Shown: positions 10,787 to 20,977 of the stretch, piece by piece
Layout of the letters: every line of letters begins with the position of its first letter
Numbering within the stretch: position 1 is the first letter of the stretch
NCBI RefSeq assembly: GCF_001907675.1
Contig: NZ_MPNT01000003.1
Coordinates: 1-64,000 of the forward strand
Direction: 5' to 3'
From: Mycobacterium paraffinicum
GTDB taxonomy: Bacteria; Actinomycetota; Actinomycetes; Mycobacteriales; Mycobacteriaceae
DNA length: 64,000 nt
Position numbers and translations under genes: made by a program
Notes under the pieces: model-generated
The model's input: only the letters and a program-made list of their open reading frames with translations
Database searches by the model: none
What the model was told of the DNA's origin: nothing

Positions 10787-11383
10787 TCACGAGGCAGGCA
10801 GAGTGCGCGGCTTCCACTGTGGATAGGCGGCCTCGTATGACTCGATTTTGTCGAGTTTCCGCAGCGTAAGGGCTATATCGTCGAGTCCTTCGAGAAGCCG
10901 CCAGGCGGTGTGGTCGTCAATCTTGAACGGCAGCACCGTCGTTCCCGCGGTGATATTTCGATCTTGAAGATTGGCAGTGATTTCCAGTCCCGGACTCTGC
11001 TCGATGAGCTTCCAAAGTAGTTCCACGCCATCTTGCGAAACTTCGGCCGCCAGGAGCCCCGCCTTGCCGGCGTTGCCCCGGAAGATGTCACCGAATCGAG
11101 ACGAGATGACCACCCGGAACCCGTAGTCCATGAGGGCCCACACCGCATGCTCGCGCGACGAGCCGGTCCCGAAGTCGGGTCCGGCGACCAGGACGGACCC
11201 CCGGTCAAAGGGGCTGAGGTTGAGGACGAATGAGGGATCCGACCGCCAGCTGGCGAACAATCCGTCCTCGAAACCGGTTCGGGTCACCCGTTTCAAATAC
11301 ACCGCCGGAATGATCTGATCGGTGTCGACATTGGACCGCCGCAACGGGACACCGATGCCGGTGTGCGTGTGAAATGCTTCCAT
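10787..11383 (-). CDS. leuD: 3-isopropylmalate dehydratase small subunit
   Basis: LeuD and LeuC form isopropylmalate isomerase, which converts 2- to 3-isopropylmalate in leucine synthesis. The 198-residue swivel-domain protein has the N-terminal [17 protein letters not shown] motif and the [13 protein letters not shown] loop that closes over the substrate. It starts with ATG at 11383, 24 bases after leuC ends, so the two are an operon. Matches Rv2987c. Confidence 0.97.
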   Translation of the reverse strand: MEAFHTHTGIGVPLRRSNVDTDQIIPAVYLKRVTRTGFEDGLFASWRSDPSFVLNLSPFDRGSVLVAGPDFGTGSSREHAVWALMDYGFRVVISSRFGDIFRGNAGKAGLLAAEVSQDGVELLWKLIEQSPGLEITANLQDRNITAGTTVLPFKIDDHTAWRLLEGLDDIALTLRKLDKIESYEAAYPQWKPRTLPAS

Positions 11384-11407
11384 GCTCTTGCCTTCTTCCC
11401 GAATGGA

Positions 11408-12835
11408 TCAGTTCAAATCGGCCGGGGCGGACAATGTGCCGCGAACCGCCGTCGCGGCGGCGACGGCCGGAGACACCAGGTGCGTGCGGCCGCCTTTCCC
11501 CTGGCGCCCTTCGAAGTTGCGGTTGGACGTCGCCGCGCACCGCTCCCCCGGCGACAGCTGGTCCGGGTTCATCCCCAGACACATCGAGCAGCCCGCCTGG
11601 CGCCATTCGGCGCCCGCGGCGGTGAAAACCTCGCCCAGCCCTTCGGCTTCGGCCTGCGCGCGCACCCGCATGGACCCCGGCACCACGAGCATCCGCACTC
11701 CGGGCGCCAGCTTGCGCCCACGCAGCACGTCGGCGACCACCCGTAGGTCTTCGATACGACCGTTGGTACAAGAGCCCACGAACACGGTGTCGACCGCGAT
11801 ATCGCGCATCGGGGTCCCGGGGCGAAGGTCCATGTAGGCCAACGCCTTCTCGGCGGCCTGCCGTTCGGCGTCACCGGTCATCAGCTCCGGGTCTGGCACG
11901 GCGGCGGCCAGCGGCACGCCCTGCCCCGGGTTCGTTCCCCACGTCACGAACGGGCTCAACGATGCTGCGTCGAGGTGGACCTCGGTGTCGAAGACGGCGC
12001 CGGGGTCGGTGTGCAGCTGCTGCCAATAGCGCATCGCCGCGTCCCATTGCTCACCCTGGGGCGCGTGCGGCTTGTCGCGCAGGAATTCGAAGGTGGTGGC
12101 ATCCGGCGCCACCATGCCCGCCCGGGCGCCGGCCTCGATGCTCATGTTGCAGATCGTCATCCGGCCTTCCATCGACAGCGATTCGATGGCGCTGCCACGG
12201 TATTCGATGACGTGGCCCTGCCCGCCGCCGGTGCCGATCTTGGCGATCAGCGCGAGAATGATGTCCTTGGCGGTCACACCGGCGGGCAATTCGCCGTCGA
12301 CATTGACCGCCATCGTCCTGAATGGCCGCAGCGGCAACGTCTGGGTGGCCAGCACATGCTCGACCTCCGATGTGCCGATGCCCATCGCCAGCGCCCCGAA
12401 TGCGCCATGCGTGGACGTGTGACTATCACCACAGACAATCGTCATTCCGGGTTGGGTGAGGCCCAATTGCGGCCCGACGACATGCACGATGCCCTGTTCG
12501 ATATTCCCCATCGGATAAAGGCGAACACCGAATTCGGCGCAGTTTCGGCGCAGCGTCTCGACCTGGGTGCGCGACACCGGGTCGGCGATCGGCTTGTCGA
12601 TGTCGACCGTGGGGACGTTGTGGTCCTCGGTGGCCAGCGTCAGGTCGGGGCGTCGCACGGTCCGGCCCGCAAGCCGCAGCCCGTCGAAGGCCTGCGGGCT
12701 GGTGACCTCGTGCACCAGATGCAGATCGATATAGATCAGGTCGGGCGCCCCTCCTTGCTGGGAACCGCCCCCTTTGTCCACAACGTGGTCGTCCCATACC
12801 TTTTCGGCCAGGGTGCGCGGCTTGCCGGATCCCAT
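11408..12835 (-). CDS. leuC: 3-isopropylmalate dehydratase large subunit
   Basis: The large, iron-sulfur subunit of isopropylmalate isomerase (475 residues). The three [4Fe-4S] ligands are recognisable: one Cys in [14 protein letters not shown] and two in [10 protein letters not shown]. The aconitase-type motifs [18 protein letters not shown] and the GSMRVR arginine segment are present. ATG at 12835; the 86 bases upstream are shared with a divergent IclR regulator. In streptomycetes an IclR-type protein next to leuCD controls it, so autogenous and leuCD control by the neighbour is plausible here. Matches Rv2988c. Confidence 0.97.
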   Translation of the reverse strand: MGSGKPRTLAEKVWDDHVVDKGGGSQQGGAPDLIYIDLHLVHEVTSPQAFDGLRLAGRTVRRPDLTLATEDHNVPTVDIDKPIADPVSRTQVETLRRNCAEFGVRLYPMGNIEQGIVHVVGPQLGLTQPGMTIVCGDSHTSTHGAFGALAMGIGTSEVEHVLATQTLPLRPFRTMAVNVDGELPAGVTAKDIILALIAKIGTGGGQGHVIEYRGSAIESLSMEGRMTICNMSIEAGARAGMVAPDATTFEFLRDKPHAPQGEQWDAAMRYWQQLHTDPGAVFDTEVHLDAASLSPFVTWGTNPGQGVPLAAAVPDPELMTGDAERQAAEKALAYMDLRPGTPMRDIAVDTVFVGSCTNGRIEDLRVVADVLRGRKLAPGVRMLVVPGSMRVRAQAEAEGLGEVFTAAGAEWRQAGCSMCLGMNPDQLSPGERCAATSNRNFEGRQGKGGRTHLVSPAVAAATAVRGTLSAPADLN

Positions 12836-12909
12836 CTGAAAACTCGCCTCTATTCCTGATGCGCGGCTCGCCGATCCACCACGGGCTGTGATCTCAGAAT
12901 GCGAGACGC

Positions 12910-12922
12910 TAGTATCTCCTTG
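12910..12922 (+). promoter_or_regulatory. Leaderless promoter of the IclR regulator
   Basis: TAGTAT (12910-12915) lies six bases before the GTG start at 12922, so the predicted transcription start is the G of the start codon. The box sits in the short divergent region shared with leuC, where a bound IclR protein could affect both genes. No experimental support. Confidence 0.6.
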
Positions 12923-13623
12923 TGAGACAGCATAGCGGCATCGGCGTCCTCGACAAAGCCGTGGGTGTCCTGCACACCATCGCCCAATCCCCCTGCGGAC
13001 TGGCCGAACTGTGCGAGCGGACCGGATTACCCAGGGCCACCGCGTATCGGCTGGCGGCCGCGCTCGAAATCCATCGCCTGCTCGCCCGCGACGACGAAGG
13101 CCGCTGGCTACTGGGTCCGGCCGTCACCGAGCTCGCCGCCCACGTCAACGATCCGCTGCTGGCCGCCAGCGCGGGGGTGCTGCCCCTGCTGCGCGAGACA
13201 ACGGGCGAGAGCGTGCAGCTGTACCGCCGCGAAGGCACGACGCGGGTCTGTGTGGCCGCCCTGGAACCCGCTGCGGGCCTTCGCGATACCGTCCCGGTCG
13301 GGGCGCGATTGCCGATGACGGCCGGTTCGGGCGCCAAGGTGCTGCTGGCTCACAGCGATGCGGCGACGCAAAAGGCGGTGCTGCCGACGGCGAAATTCAC
13401 CGAGCGCACGCTTGCCGAAGTGCGGCGCCGCGGCTGGGCGCAAAGCGTCGCCGAGCGAGAGCCCGGCGTCGCGAGCGTGTCCGTTCCCGTGCGCGATGGC
13501 CGCGGCGCGGTCATCGCCGCCATCTCCGTGTCGGGACCCGTCGACCGGATCGGTCGCCGTCCCGGCGCGCGCTGGGCCGCCGATCTGTTGTCGGCGGCCG
13601 AAGCACTCACCCGCCGGCTGTAG
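12922..13623 (+). CDS. IclR-family transcriptional regulator, probable leuCD regulator
   Basis: A 233-residue protein with an N-terminal winged helix-turn-helix ([22 protein letters not shown], about residues 30-50) and a C-terminal IclR effector domain ([46 protein letters not shown]). It matches Rv2989, which is likewise divergent from leuCD. The family binds small-molecule effectors; the NdgR-type members next to leuCD in other actinobacteria respond to amino-acid status, which is my inference for this one. GTG at 12922 follows a TAGTAT box by six bases, so the mRNA is probably leaderless. Confidence 0.92.
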   Translation: MRQHSGIGVLDKAVGVLHTIAQSPCGLAELCERTGLPRATAYRLAAALEIHRLLARDDEGRWLLGPAVTELAAHVNDPLLAASAGVLPLLRETTGESVQLYRREGTTRVCVAALEPAAGLRDTVPVGARLPMTAGSGAKVLLAHSDAATQKAVLPTAKFTERTLAEVRRRGWAQSVAEREPGVASVSVPVRDGRGAVIAAISVSGPVDRIGRRPGARWAADLLSAAEALTRRL

Positions 13624-13780
13624 GGGCCGCCGAATCGGGTGTGCATCAATGGCGTAGCGAGTGCAACTACGGCGGCGAACTCGCCAAAATCCCGCCACAC
13701 ACGCACACTCGACGCCGTCGGCGCACAGTGAAAGCCACCAGCGCACACTCGACCGGACGTGGGCTGTCAGACTGACCGCC

Positions 13781-14293
13781 ATGGGAACCAATCAGCGCGC
13801 GAGCATCGTCATGTCGGAAGACGAGATCGCCGACTTCGTTGTCAAGAGCCGCACCGGAACGCTGGCCACCATCGGCCCCGACGGCCAGCCGCACCTGACC
13901 GCAATGTGGTACGCCGTCGTGGACGGCGAAATCTGGCTGGAGACCAAGGCCAAGTCACAGAAGGCGGTCAACCTCAAACGGGACCCGCGGGTGAGCTTCC
14001 TGATCGAGGACGGCGACACCTACGACACACTGCGTGGGGTGTCGTTCGAGGGCGTCGCGGAAATCGTCGACGATCCCGATGTGTCGCACCGGGTGGGGGT
14101 AAGCGTGTTCGAGCGCTACACCGGGCCCTACACCGACGAGATGAAGCCCTTCGTGGAGCAGATGATGAACAAGCGCGTCTGCGTGCGCATCGTCGCCCAG
14201 CGCGCCCGCTCCTGGGATCACCGCAAACTCGGACTGCCGGCCATGCCGGTGGGTGGGTCCACGGCACCGGCCGTATTGGGAACCGGTCAATAG
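13781..14293 (+). CDS. Split-barrel flavin/deazaflavin (F420)-binding protein
   Basis: A 170-residue pyridoxamine-5'-phosphate-oxidase-like split barrel (GTLATIGPDGQPHLTAMWY; KSQKAVNLKRDPRVSFLIEDG; GVSFEGVAEIVDD). It corresponds to Rv2991, placed in the F420-binding FDOR-B group. Substrate is unknown. ATG at 13781 was chosen because homology begins there; the open frame upstream to 13661 has no conserved content. Bases 13624-13780 show no gene. Its 3' end is six bases from the opposing tRNA-Glu gene. Confidence 0.88.
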   Translation: MGTNQRASIVMSEDEIADFVVKSRTGTLATIGPDGQPHLTAMWYAVVDGEIWLETKAKSQKAVNLKRDPRVSFLIEDGDTYDTLRGVSFEGVAEIVDDPDVSHRVGVSVFERYTGPYTDEMKPFVEQMMNKRVCVRIVAQRARSWDHRKLGLPAMPVGGSTAPAVLGTGQ

Positions 14294-14298
14294 TTTTG

Positions 14299-14371
14299 TA
14301 GCCCCGATGGGATTCGAACCCACGCTACCGCCGTGAGAGGGCGGCGTCCTAGGCCGCTAGACGACGGGGCC
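14299..14371 (-). tRNA. tRNA-Glu (anticodon CTC)
   Basis: On the minus strand a 73-base cloverleaf starts GGCCCCG at 14371. The anticodon arm is CCGCC-CTCTCAC-GGCGG, giving anticodon CTC, and the T arm is GTGGG-TTCGAAT-CCCAT. The acceptor stem pairs fully, with a G-T pair at its end. CCA is not encoded. It lies beside tRNA-Gln and gltX, so charging enzyme and substrate tRNA are neighbours. Confidence 0.95.
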
Positions 14372-14444
14372 GGACACGATCCGAGGTGTCAGCATAGCTC
14401 ACACGTCAGAAGGCCACCTAATCGCTTGAGGTGGCGAGATTTTG

Positions 14445-14516
14445 CTGGGGTACCAGGACTCGAACCTAGAATGGCTGAACCAGAATCAGCTGTGTTGCCA
14501 ATTACACCATACCCCA
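14445..14516 (-). tRNA. tRNA-Gln (anticodon CTG)
   Basis: A 72-base cloverleaf on the minus strand starting TGGGGTA at 14516. The anticodon arm GCTGA-TTCTGGT-TCAGC gives CTG, and the T arm contains GGTTCGAGTCC. CCA is not encoded. In mycobacteria this tRNA is first charged with glutamate by the nearby non-discriminating GltX and then amidated by GatCAB, all three subunits of which lie in this window. Confidence 0.95.
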
Positions 14517-14526
14517 TTGGCTGCCT

Positions 14527-14545
14527 AAAACCGCTGGTCAGCGGT
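14527..14545 (-). terminator. Probable intrinsic terminator downstream of gltX
   Basis: On the minus strand the hairpin ACCGCTG-AC-CAGCGGT (14545-14530) is followed by TTTT. It lies about 120 bases past the gltX stop and just before tRNA-Gln, so it would separate gltX transcripts from the tRNA genes. The stem is short (7 bp), so this is moderate support. Confidence 0.5.
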
Positions 14546-14663
14546 CATTCCGAGCGATAACACGCCGCTCGGGGGACCGCTGTTGCCAGCCGTTGTCGGC
14601 CTTTGCGAACCGCAGTGCAGACTACCAAAGACTCGCCACACACTCCGCACGCGAGGGCTTCGC

Positions 14664-16133
14664 CTAGCCGGCGACCGCTTCGCGCGCGGCGCGTAGCCGC
14701 TGCACGCTGCGCTCACGGCCCAGCAGCTCCAAGGATTCGAACAACGGCGGGCTGACCGTCGTTCCCGTGGCCGCCACCCGGATCGGGCCGAAGGCCTTGC
14801 GCGGTTTGAGGCCCAGGTTTTCGATGAGCGCGGCCTTGAGCGCGGGCTCGATCTGGGCCGTGGTCCAATCCGTCACGCCGTCCAGCGCGGTCAGCGCGGC
14901 GTCCAGCACCGTGGCCGCGTCCGGACCGAGTTCCTTGGCGGCGGCCTTGGGATCGATGGCGTACTCGTCGTCGTTGAGGAACCTCAGCAACTCCCACGCG
15001 TCGCCCAGCACGACGATGCGGGTCTGCACCAGCTCGGCGGCGGTGGCGAACGCCGCGTCGTCGAGTCCCAGCCGATGGCCGTGCACGTCGAGGTAGTCGC
15101 GCAGCCGGCCCGCGAAGTCGGCCGGCTCGAGCATGCGGATGTGCTCGGCGTTGAGCGCGTCGGCCTTCTTCTGGTCGAACCGCGCGGGATTGGAGTTGAC
15201 GTCGACGACGTCGAACGCGGCCACCATTTCGTCGAGACTGAACAGGTCGTGGTCGTCGGCGATGGCCCAGCCCAACAACGCCAGGTAGTTGAGCAGCCCC
15301 TCCGGGATGAAGCCCCGGTCGCGGTGGGCGAACAGGTTCGACTGCGGGTCACGCTTGGACAGCTTCTTGGTCCCCTCCCCCAATACCGTTGGCAAGTGGG
15401 CGAACTCCGGGATCCGGTCGGCCACGCCGATCCGGATCAGCGACTGATACAGCGCGAGCTGGCGTGGCGTGGACGGCAGCAGGTCCTCGCCGCGCAGCAC
15501 ATGGGTGATCTTCATCAGCGCGTCGTCGCAGGGATTGACCAAGGTGTACAACGGATCTCCGTTGGCGCGGGTCAAGGCGAAGTCGGGCACGCTGCCCGCG
15601 GCGAAGTTGGTAGACCCGCGCACGAGGTCGTTCCAGCCGAGGTCTTCGTCGGGCATCCGCAGCCGCACCACCGGCTTGCGTCCCTCCGCGAGGAACGCGG
15701 CCCGCTGGGCGTCGGTCAGCTGCCGATCGAAGTTGTCGTATCCCAGTTTCGGGTTGCGGCCGGCCGCGATGTGACGCGCCTCAACCTCTTCCGGGGTCGA
15801 GAACGCGTAGTAGGCCTCACCCGCTTCGAGCAGCTTGGCCACCACGTCGCGGTAGATCTCCTTGCGCTGCGATTGCCGGTATGGACCGTAGGGCCCGTCG
15901 ACCTCGGGCCCCTCGTCCCAGTCGAGACCGAGCCAACGCAGCGCGTCGAGCAGCGCCAAATAGCTTTCCTCGCTGTCGCGCTCGGCGTCGGTGTCCTCGA
16001 TGCGGAATACGAACGTGCCACCCGTATGCCGGGCGTAGGCCCAGTTGAACAGCGCGGTGCGGACCATTCCGACGTGCGGGGTGCCGGTGGGCGAGGGGCA
16101 GAACCGAACGCGGACTTTCGCTTCGGCCGTCAC
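14664..16133 (-). CDS. gltX: Glutamyl-tRNA synthetase
   Basis: A class I synthetase of 489 residues. The HIGH-type motif is [10 protein letters not shown] near residue 13 and the KMSKS-type motif is KKLSKRD. The rest shows the normal [17 protein letters not shown] and [17 protein letters not shown] segments. In organisms with GatCAB this enzyme also mischarges tRNA-Gln with glutamate. GTG at 16133; the stop of the upstream gene overlaps it as GTGA, so translation is probably coupled. Corresponds to Rv2992c (gltS). Confidence 0.97.
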   Translation of the reverse strand: MTAEAKVRVRFCPSPTGTPHVGMVRTALFNWAYARHTGGTFVFRIEDTDAERDSEESYLALLDALRWLGLDWDEGPEVDGPYGPYRQSQRKEIYRDVVAKLLEAGEAYYAFSTPEEVEARHIAAGRNPKLGYDNFDRQLTDAQRAAFLAEGRKPVVRLRMPDEDLGWNDLVRGSTNFAAGSVPDFALTRANGDPLYTLVNPCDDALMKITHVLRGEDLLPSTPRQLALYQSLIRIGVADRIPEFAHLPTVLGEGTKKLSKRDPQSNLFAHRDRGFIPEGLLNYLALLGWAIADDHDLFSLDEMVAAFDVVDVNSNPARFDQKKADALNAEHIRMLEPADFAGRLRDYLDVHGHRLGLDDAAFATAAELVQTRIVVLGDAWELLRFLNDDEYAIDPKAAAKELGPDAATVLDAALTALDGVTDWTTAQIEPALKAALIENLGLKPRKAFGPIRVAATGTTVSPPLFESLELLGRERSVQRLRAAREAVAG

Positions 16134-16927
16134 GACTTGCCCTTACGGACCACGGGATTGGACAGGGTGCCGATGCCCTCGATGGTGATGGCGACCGTGT
16201 CGCCGTCCTCGATCGGGCCGACCCCGGCCGGCGTCCCGGTGAGGATCAGGTCGCCGGGCAGCAGGGTCATCACGGCCGAGATCCATTCGACGATGGCGCC
16301 GACGTCATGGATCATCAGCGAGGTGCGGCTGTGCTGCTTCACCTCGCCGTTGACCTCGGTTCGGATTTCCAGGTCCGCCGGGTCGACATCGGTGACGATC
16401 CACGGCCCGACCGGGCAGAAGGTGTCGTGGCCCTTCGCCCGTGTCCACTGGCCGTCGGCCTTCTGTTGATCGCGGGCCGACACGTCGTTGCCGATGGTGT
16501 ACCCCAGGATGCTGTCGGCCGCCTCGGCGGCCGTGACATCCTTGCAGGGCCGGCCGACGACCGCGGCCAGCTCCCCCTCGAAATGCACGGGTGATGCGTT
16601 GGCCGGCAACCGAATCGGCACGTTCGGCCCGACGATCGCGGTATTGGGCTTGAGGAAGATGATCGGATCCGGCGCGGCGGGGCCGGTGAGTTCGGTCATC
16701 TCCGCGATGTGATCGGTGTAGTTCTTGCCGATGCAGACCACCTTGCTGGCCAGTATCGGGGCCAGCAGCCGCACATCGGGCAGCGGCCACGAGCGGCCGG
16801 TGAAGTTCGGCGTGCCAAATGGGTGCTCGGCGATCTCGCGGGCAATCATCGCGGCGGGATCGGCGAGGTCACCCTCGATGCTGACGAAGGCGACACCGTC
16901 CGGGCTGGCGATTCGACCAAGGCGCAT
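16130..16927 (-). CDS. Fumarylacetoacetate hydrolase family protein
   Basis: A 265-residue FAH-fold protein. The metal-binding glutamates lie in [13 protein letters not shown], and the substrate-loop segments [20 protein letters not shown] and [12 protein letters not shown] are present. The family contains fumarylpyruvate and acylpyruvate hydrolases and related hydratases or decarboxylases; Rv2993c is the counterpart and the true substrate is unknown. I used ATG at 16927, where homology starts ([11 protein letters not shown]). The frame is open to 17017 but that part overlaps the divergent gene's start region. Overlaps gltX by three bases. Confidence 0.9.
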   Translation of the reverse strand: MRLGRIASPDGVAFVSIEGDLADPAAMIAREIAEHPFGTPNFTGRSWPLPDVRLLAPILASKVVCIGKNYTDHIAEMTELTGPAAPDPIIFLKPNTAIVGPNVPIRLPANASPVHFEGELAAVVGRPCKDVTAAEAADSILGYTIGNDVSARDQQKADGQWTRAKGHDTFCPVGPWIVTDVDPADLEIRTEVNGEVKQHSRTSLMIHDVGAIVEWISAVMTLLPGDLILTGTPAGVGPIEDGDTVAITIEGIGTLSNPVVRKGKS

Positions 16928-17022
16928 TTCGTTGAGCCTAGTGACGGTCGCGAGCGCGGCGTTGGGCGCACCTCCCACCCGAGTATTACCAGCGGTTTTC
17001 CCCGCCTGTGCGAGCATGGGGA

Positions 17023-18324
17023 ATGCAAACGGGGACCGCCACGCCCGAGCTCGGCCCGGGCGGGCGCTGGTCCATCATGGTGGTATCGCTGGTGGTCACC
17101 GCCAGCACTTTCCTCTTCATCAACGGCGTCGCGTTCCTGATCCCCTCGCTGCAAACGGCGCGGGGAATCCCGCTCGACGAAGCCGGTCTGCTGTCCTCGA
17201 TGCCCAGCTGGGGCATGGTCGTAACGCTCGTGCTGTGGGGGTACGTGCTGGACCGGGTGGGCGAGCGGCTGGTGATGGCCGCGGGTTCGGCGCTCACCGC
17301 GGTGGCGGCCTTCGCCGCGGCATCGGCGCATTCGTTGGTGCTCATGGCCGTGTATCTCTTTCTGGGCGGCATGGCCGCCGCGAGTTGCAACACCGCCGGC
17401 GGGCGGCTGGTGTCGGCGTGGTTCCCGCCGCACCAACGCGGCCTGGCGATGGGTCTCCGCCAGACGGCCCAGCCCCTCGGAATCGCCTTGGGAGCGCTGG
17501 TCATTCCCGAGCTCGCCGAACACGGGCCGAGCGCGGGGCTCAGGTTCACGGCGTTGGCGTGCGCCTTGGGGGCGGCGGCCAGCGCGATCGGCATCATCGA
17601 CCCGCCGCGCAAGCCGCGGGAGAAAGCCACCGACACCGAACTCGCCAGCCCCTACCGAGGGTCCTTGACGCTGTGGCGGATTCACACGGTCGCGGGCTTG
17701 ATGATGGTGCCGCAGACGGTGACCGTCACATTCATGCTGGTGTGGCTGATCAAGAATCTGAACTGGTCGGTCGCGGCCGCCGGCAGCCTGGTCACCCTTT
17801 CGCAGCTGCTGGGTGCCATCGGCCGCGTCCTGGTGGGCCGCTGGTCCGACCGGATCGGTTCGCGCATGCGTCCGGTCCGCCTCATCGCGGGCGCGGCCGC
17901 CGTCACCCTGTTCCTGTTGGCCTGGGCCGATTTCCTGGATTCGAGCTTTCAGGCGCCCGTGATGGTCGCCATCTCGGTGATCGCCGTGCTCGACAACGGT
18001 TTGGAGGCCACGGCCATCACCGAATTCGCCGGCCCGTTCTGGAGCGGGCGCGCCCTGGGCATCCAGAACACCACCCAGCGGGTGGTCGCGGCCGCCGCGC
18101 CACCGCTCTTCGGCGCCCTGATCACCGCCGCGAAATACCCGAACGCGTGGATATTGTGCGGACTGTTCCCGGTCGTCGCGGTGCCGTTGGTGCCCGCGCG
18201 GCTGCTGCCGCCCGGTCTGGAAACTACAGCCCGGCGGCAATCCGTTCGCCGACTTCGGTGGTGGCGAGCCGTTCGTTCCCACGCGTTGCCAAATACGACT
18301 CGACGGCCCGATCCACCCGGCTAG
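17023..18324 (+). CDS. MFS transporter
   Basis: A 433-residue major facilitator with about 12 hydrophobic segments. The loop [16 protein letters not shown] between helices 2 and 3 is the usual MFS motif A position, and [10 protein letters not shown] is its second-half counterpart. It matches Rv2994 in position; substrate is unknown. The ATG at 17023 follows GGGGA closely; a GTG at 17008 in the same frame is an alternative. The last 33 codons overlap the 3' end of the opposing leuB gene by 101 bases; this tail is arginine-rich and unlike the membrane part, which suggests stop-codon loss and read-through into leuB antisense. Confidence 0.88.
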   Translation: MQTGTATPELGPGGRWSIMVVSLVVTASTFLFINGVAFLIPSLQTARGIPLDEAGLLSSMPSWGMVVTLVLWGYVLDRVGERLVMAAGSALTAVAAFAAASAHSLVLMAVYLFLGGMAAASCNTAGGRLVSAWFPPHQRGLAMGLRQTAQPLGIALGALVIPELAEHGPSAGLRFTALACALGAAASAIGIIDPPRKPREKATDTELASPYRGSLTLWRIHTVAGLMMVPQTVTVTFMLVWLIKNLNWSVAAAGSLVTLSQLLGAIGRVLVGRWSDRIGSRMRPVRLIAGAAAVTLFLLAWADFLDSSFQAPVMVAISVIAVLDNGLEATAITEFAGPFWSGRALGIQNTTQRVVAAAAPPLFGALITAAKYPNAWILCGLFPVVAVPLVPARLLPPGLETTARRQSVRRLRWWRAVRSHALPNTTRRPDPPG

Positions 18325-19234
18325 CGGCATCGTCCTCGCCGATGTGGGCGAGCAGCAACGCGACCGACATGATCGCCGCGGTCGGATCAGCGATGCCCTT
18401 GCCCGCGATGTCGGGAGCGCTGCCGTGCACCGGCTCGAACATCGACGGGTTCGTGCGCGTCGCGTCGATATTTCCGCTGGCGGCCAAGCCGATTCCGCCG
18501 CACACCGCCGCCGCCAGGTCGGTGATGATGTCGCCGAACAGATTGTCGGTGACGATCACGTCGAAGCGCCCGGGGTCGGTGACCATGAAGATGGTGGCCG
18601 CGTCGACGTGTTGGTACGCGACCTCGACGTCGGGGTACTGCTCCCCGACCTCGGCGACGATGCGCGCCCACAACTTGCCGGCGAACGTCAGCACGTTCGT
18701 CTTGTGCACCAGCGTCAGGTGCTTACGGCGGCGCTGGGCGCGCTCGAATGCGTCGGCCACCACGCGGCGCACGCCGAAGGCGGTGTTCAGGCTCACCTCG
18801 GTGGCAACCTCGTTGGGCGTGCCGGTGCGGATCGCTCCGCCGGTACCGGTGTAGGGGCCTTCGGTGCCCTCGCGCACCACCACGAAATCGATGTCGGGGT
18901 TTCCGGCGAGCGGGCTTGCCACACCGGGATACAGCCGGCCCGGCCGCAGGTTGACGTGATGATCGAGCTCAAAACGCAGGCGCAGCAACAGACCCCGCTC
19001 CAGCACCCCGCTGGGCACCGACGGATCGCCGATCGCACCGAGCAGGATGGCGTCGTGCTGGCGCAGTTCGCCGAGCACCGATTCCGGCAAGAGCTCACCG
19101 CTGGCGTGAAAGCGCCGGGCACCCAGGTCGTAGTCGGTCTTCTCCACACCGGGCAGCACCGCGTCGAGCACTTTGACGGCCTCGGCCGTCACTTCGGGCC
19201 CGATGCCGTCGCCGCCGATAACAGCGAGCTTCAC
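18224..19234 (-). CDS. leuB: 3-isopropylmalate dehydrogenase
   Basis: LeuB oxidatively decarboxylates 3-isopropylmalate in leucine synthesis. The 336-residue protein has the start [13 protein letters not shown], the substrate arginines in [15 protein letters not shown], the [10 protein letters not shown] loop and the metal-binding [15 protein letters not shown], followed by [18 protein letters not shown]. It matches Rv2995c. serA lies 46 bases upstream on the same strand, so the two may share a transcript. The leuB gene is separate from leuCD, which is about 5.4 kb away. Confidence 0.97.
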   Translation of the reverse strand: MKLAVIGGDGIGPEVTAEAVKVLDAVLPGVEKTDYDLGARRFHASGELLPESVLGELRQHDAILLGAIGDPSVPSGVLERGLLLRLRFELDHHVNLRPGRLYPGVASPLAGNPDIDFVVVREGTEGPYTGTGGAIRTGTPNEVATEVSLNTAFGVRRVVADAFERAQRRRKHLTLVHKTNVLTFAGKLWARIVAEVGEQYPDVEVAYQHVDAATIFMVTDPGRFDVIVTDNLFGDIITDLAAAVCGGIGLAASGNIDATRTNPSMFEPVHGSAPDIAGKGIADPTAAIMSVALLLAHIGEDDAASRVDRAVESYLATRGNERLATTEVGERIAAGL

Positions 19235-19280
19235 TGCGCCGCCCCCACATCACTACGTTCTGCATCGTCGCCGGCGCGCT

Positions 19281-20867
19281 TCACGACAGATCAACCACCT
19301 CGAGCTTGTTGGCGCCCACCGCCGCGCCGATCGCCGACCGCACCTCGCTCGGGACGTCCTGATCCAGCCGCAGCAGGATCGTCGCGCCCGGCCCCTCGGC
19401 GTCCTCGGACAGTTGCGCGGCTTGGATGTTCACGCCCGCCGAGCCCAGCAGGGTGCCGATCTTGCCCAGCGCGCCGGGCTGGTCGACGTAGTTGATCACC
19501 AGGTTGGTGCCGCGGGCGCGCAAATCGAAGTTGCGGCCGTTGATCTGGACGATCTTCTCCACCAACTGCGGGCCGGACAGCGTGCCGGCGACGTTGACGG
19601 CGCTGCCGTCGGCGGCGACCGCGCGCACGTCGACGACGCTGCGGTGGTTCGGGCTCTCCGAAGCCGTGGTCAGCTCCGCGGCGACGCCGCGTTCTTCGGC
19701 CAGCGCCGGCGCGTTGACGAACGTGACGGGACCCTCGACCACCGCCGAGAACAGTCCACGCAGAGCCGAAAGCTTCAGCACCTCAACGTCTTCGGAGGCC
19801 AGCTCGCCGCGCACCTGCACCGACACCGAAACGGGCGGCCCGGCGGACAGCGAGGCGGCCAGCACGCCGAGCTTGCGCACCAGGTCCAGCCAGGGCGCCA
19901 CCTCTTCGTTGACCACGCCGCCGCCCACATTGACGGCATCGGGCACGAATTCCCCGGCCAGCGCGAGCTTCACGCTTTCGGCGACGTCGGTGCCGGCGCG
20001 GTCCTGGGCCTCGGAGGTGGATGCGCCCAGATGCGGTGTGACCACCACCTGCGGCAGCTCGAACAGCGGGCTGTCGGTGCACGGCTCCTTGGCGAAGACG
20101 TCGAGGCCGGCCGCCCGGACGTGGCCGCTGCTCACCGCCTCGGCCAGCGCGGCCTCGTCCACCAGGCCGCCGCGGGCGGCGTTGACGATGATGACGCCCG
20201 GCTTGGTCTTGGCCAGCGCTTCCTTGCCGATCAGGCCCGCCGTCTCGGGCGTCTTCGGCAGGTGCACCGAGATGAAGTCTGCGCGGCCCAGCAACTCGTC
20301 GAGGGACAGCAGTTCGATGCCCAGCTGCGCGGCCCGGGCCGGCGAGACGTAGGGGTCGTAGGCGACAAGGTGGGTGCCGAAGGCCGTCAACCGCTGGGCG
20401 ACCAACTGGCCGATCCGGCCCAGCCCCACCACCCCGACCGTCTTGCCGAAAATTTCGGTGCCGTTGAACGACGACCGCTTCCAGGTGTGCTCGCGCAGCG
20501 AGGCGTCGGCGGCAGGGATCTGCCGGGCGGCGGCCAAGAGCAGCGCCAGCGCGTGCTCGGCGGCGCTGTGGATGTTCGAGGTGGGCGCGTTGACCACCAG
20601 CACGCCGCGCTCGGTCGCGGCGTCCACGTCCACGTTGTCGAGCCCGACCCCGGCGCGGGCGACGATCTTCAGCTTGGGGGCCGCCGCCAGCACCTCGGCG
20701 TCCACCGTGGTGGCCGAACGCACCAGCAGCGCGTCGGCCTCCGGCACCGCGGCCAGCAGCTTCTCCCGGTCGGGACCGTCTACCCAGCGCACCTCGACCT
20801 GGTCTCCCAGGGCGGCGACAGTCGATTGGGCGAGTTTGTCGGCGATCAATACAACAGGCAGATTCAC
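19281..20867 (-). CDS. serA: D-3-phosphoglycerate dehydrogenase
   Basis: SerA oxidises 3-phosphoglycerate as the first step of serine synthesis. At 528 residues it is the long type: substrate domain, NAD domain (VGVVGLGRIGQLVAQRL), catalytic HLPKTPET region, then the intervening (ASB) domain and a C-terminal ACT domain (GALGKIGTLLGSAGVNIQAAQL) that binds serine for feedback control. It matches Rv2996c in length. ATG at 20867. Confidence 0.97.
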   Translation of the reverse strand: MNLPVVLIADKLAQSTVAALGDQVEVRWVDGPDREKLLAAVPEADALLVRSATTVDAEVLAAAPKLKIVARAGVGLDNVDVDAATERGVLVVNAPTSNIHSAAEHALALLLAAARQIPAADASLREHTWKRSSFNGTEIFGKTVGVVGLGRIGQLVAQRLTAFGTHLVAYDPYVSPARAAQLGIELLSLDELLGRADFISVHLPKTPETAGLIGKEALAKTKPGVIIVNAARGGLVDEAALAEAVSSGHVRAAGLDVFAKEPCTDSPLFELPQVVVTPHLGASTSEAQDRAGTDVAESVKLALAGEFVPDAVNVGGGVVNEEVAPWLDLVRKLGVLAASLSAGPPVSVSVQVRGELASEDVEVLKLSALRGLFSAVVEGPVTFVNAPALAEERGVAAELTTASESPNHRSVVDVRAVAADGSAVNVAGTLSGPQLVEKIVQINGRNFDLRARGTNLVINYVDQPGALGKIGTLLGSAGVNIQAAQLSEDAEGPGATILLRLDQDVPSEVRSAIGAAVGANKLEVVDLS

Positions 20868-20964
20868 CCGGCCAGCCTAACGGCTGCGTTTGACGGGCAT
20901 CGACGGGCTCACCACTGCCGTAACCTGCACCGACGCGCGCTTGGGGCGCGGGCCGGTGCGGTCC

Positions 20965-20977
20965 TACGATGCGCTCG
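20965..20977 (+). promoter_or_regulatory. Leaderless promoter of the WrbA-like gene
   Basis: TACGAT (20965-20970) lies six bases before the GTG at 20977. This fixes the start codon better than the open frame, which continues upstream. By-eye call. Confidence 0.6.

Noticed and set aside
16725..18854. 709-codon + frame covering the FAH gene antisense and the MFS gene
   Set aside because: Changes character with each underlying gene and has no motif; a shadow of high GC content.
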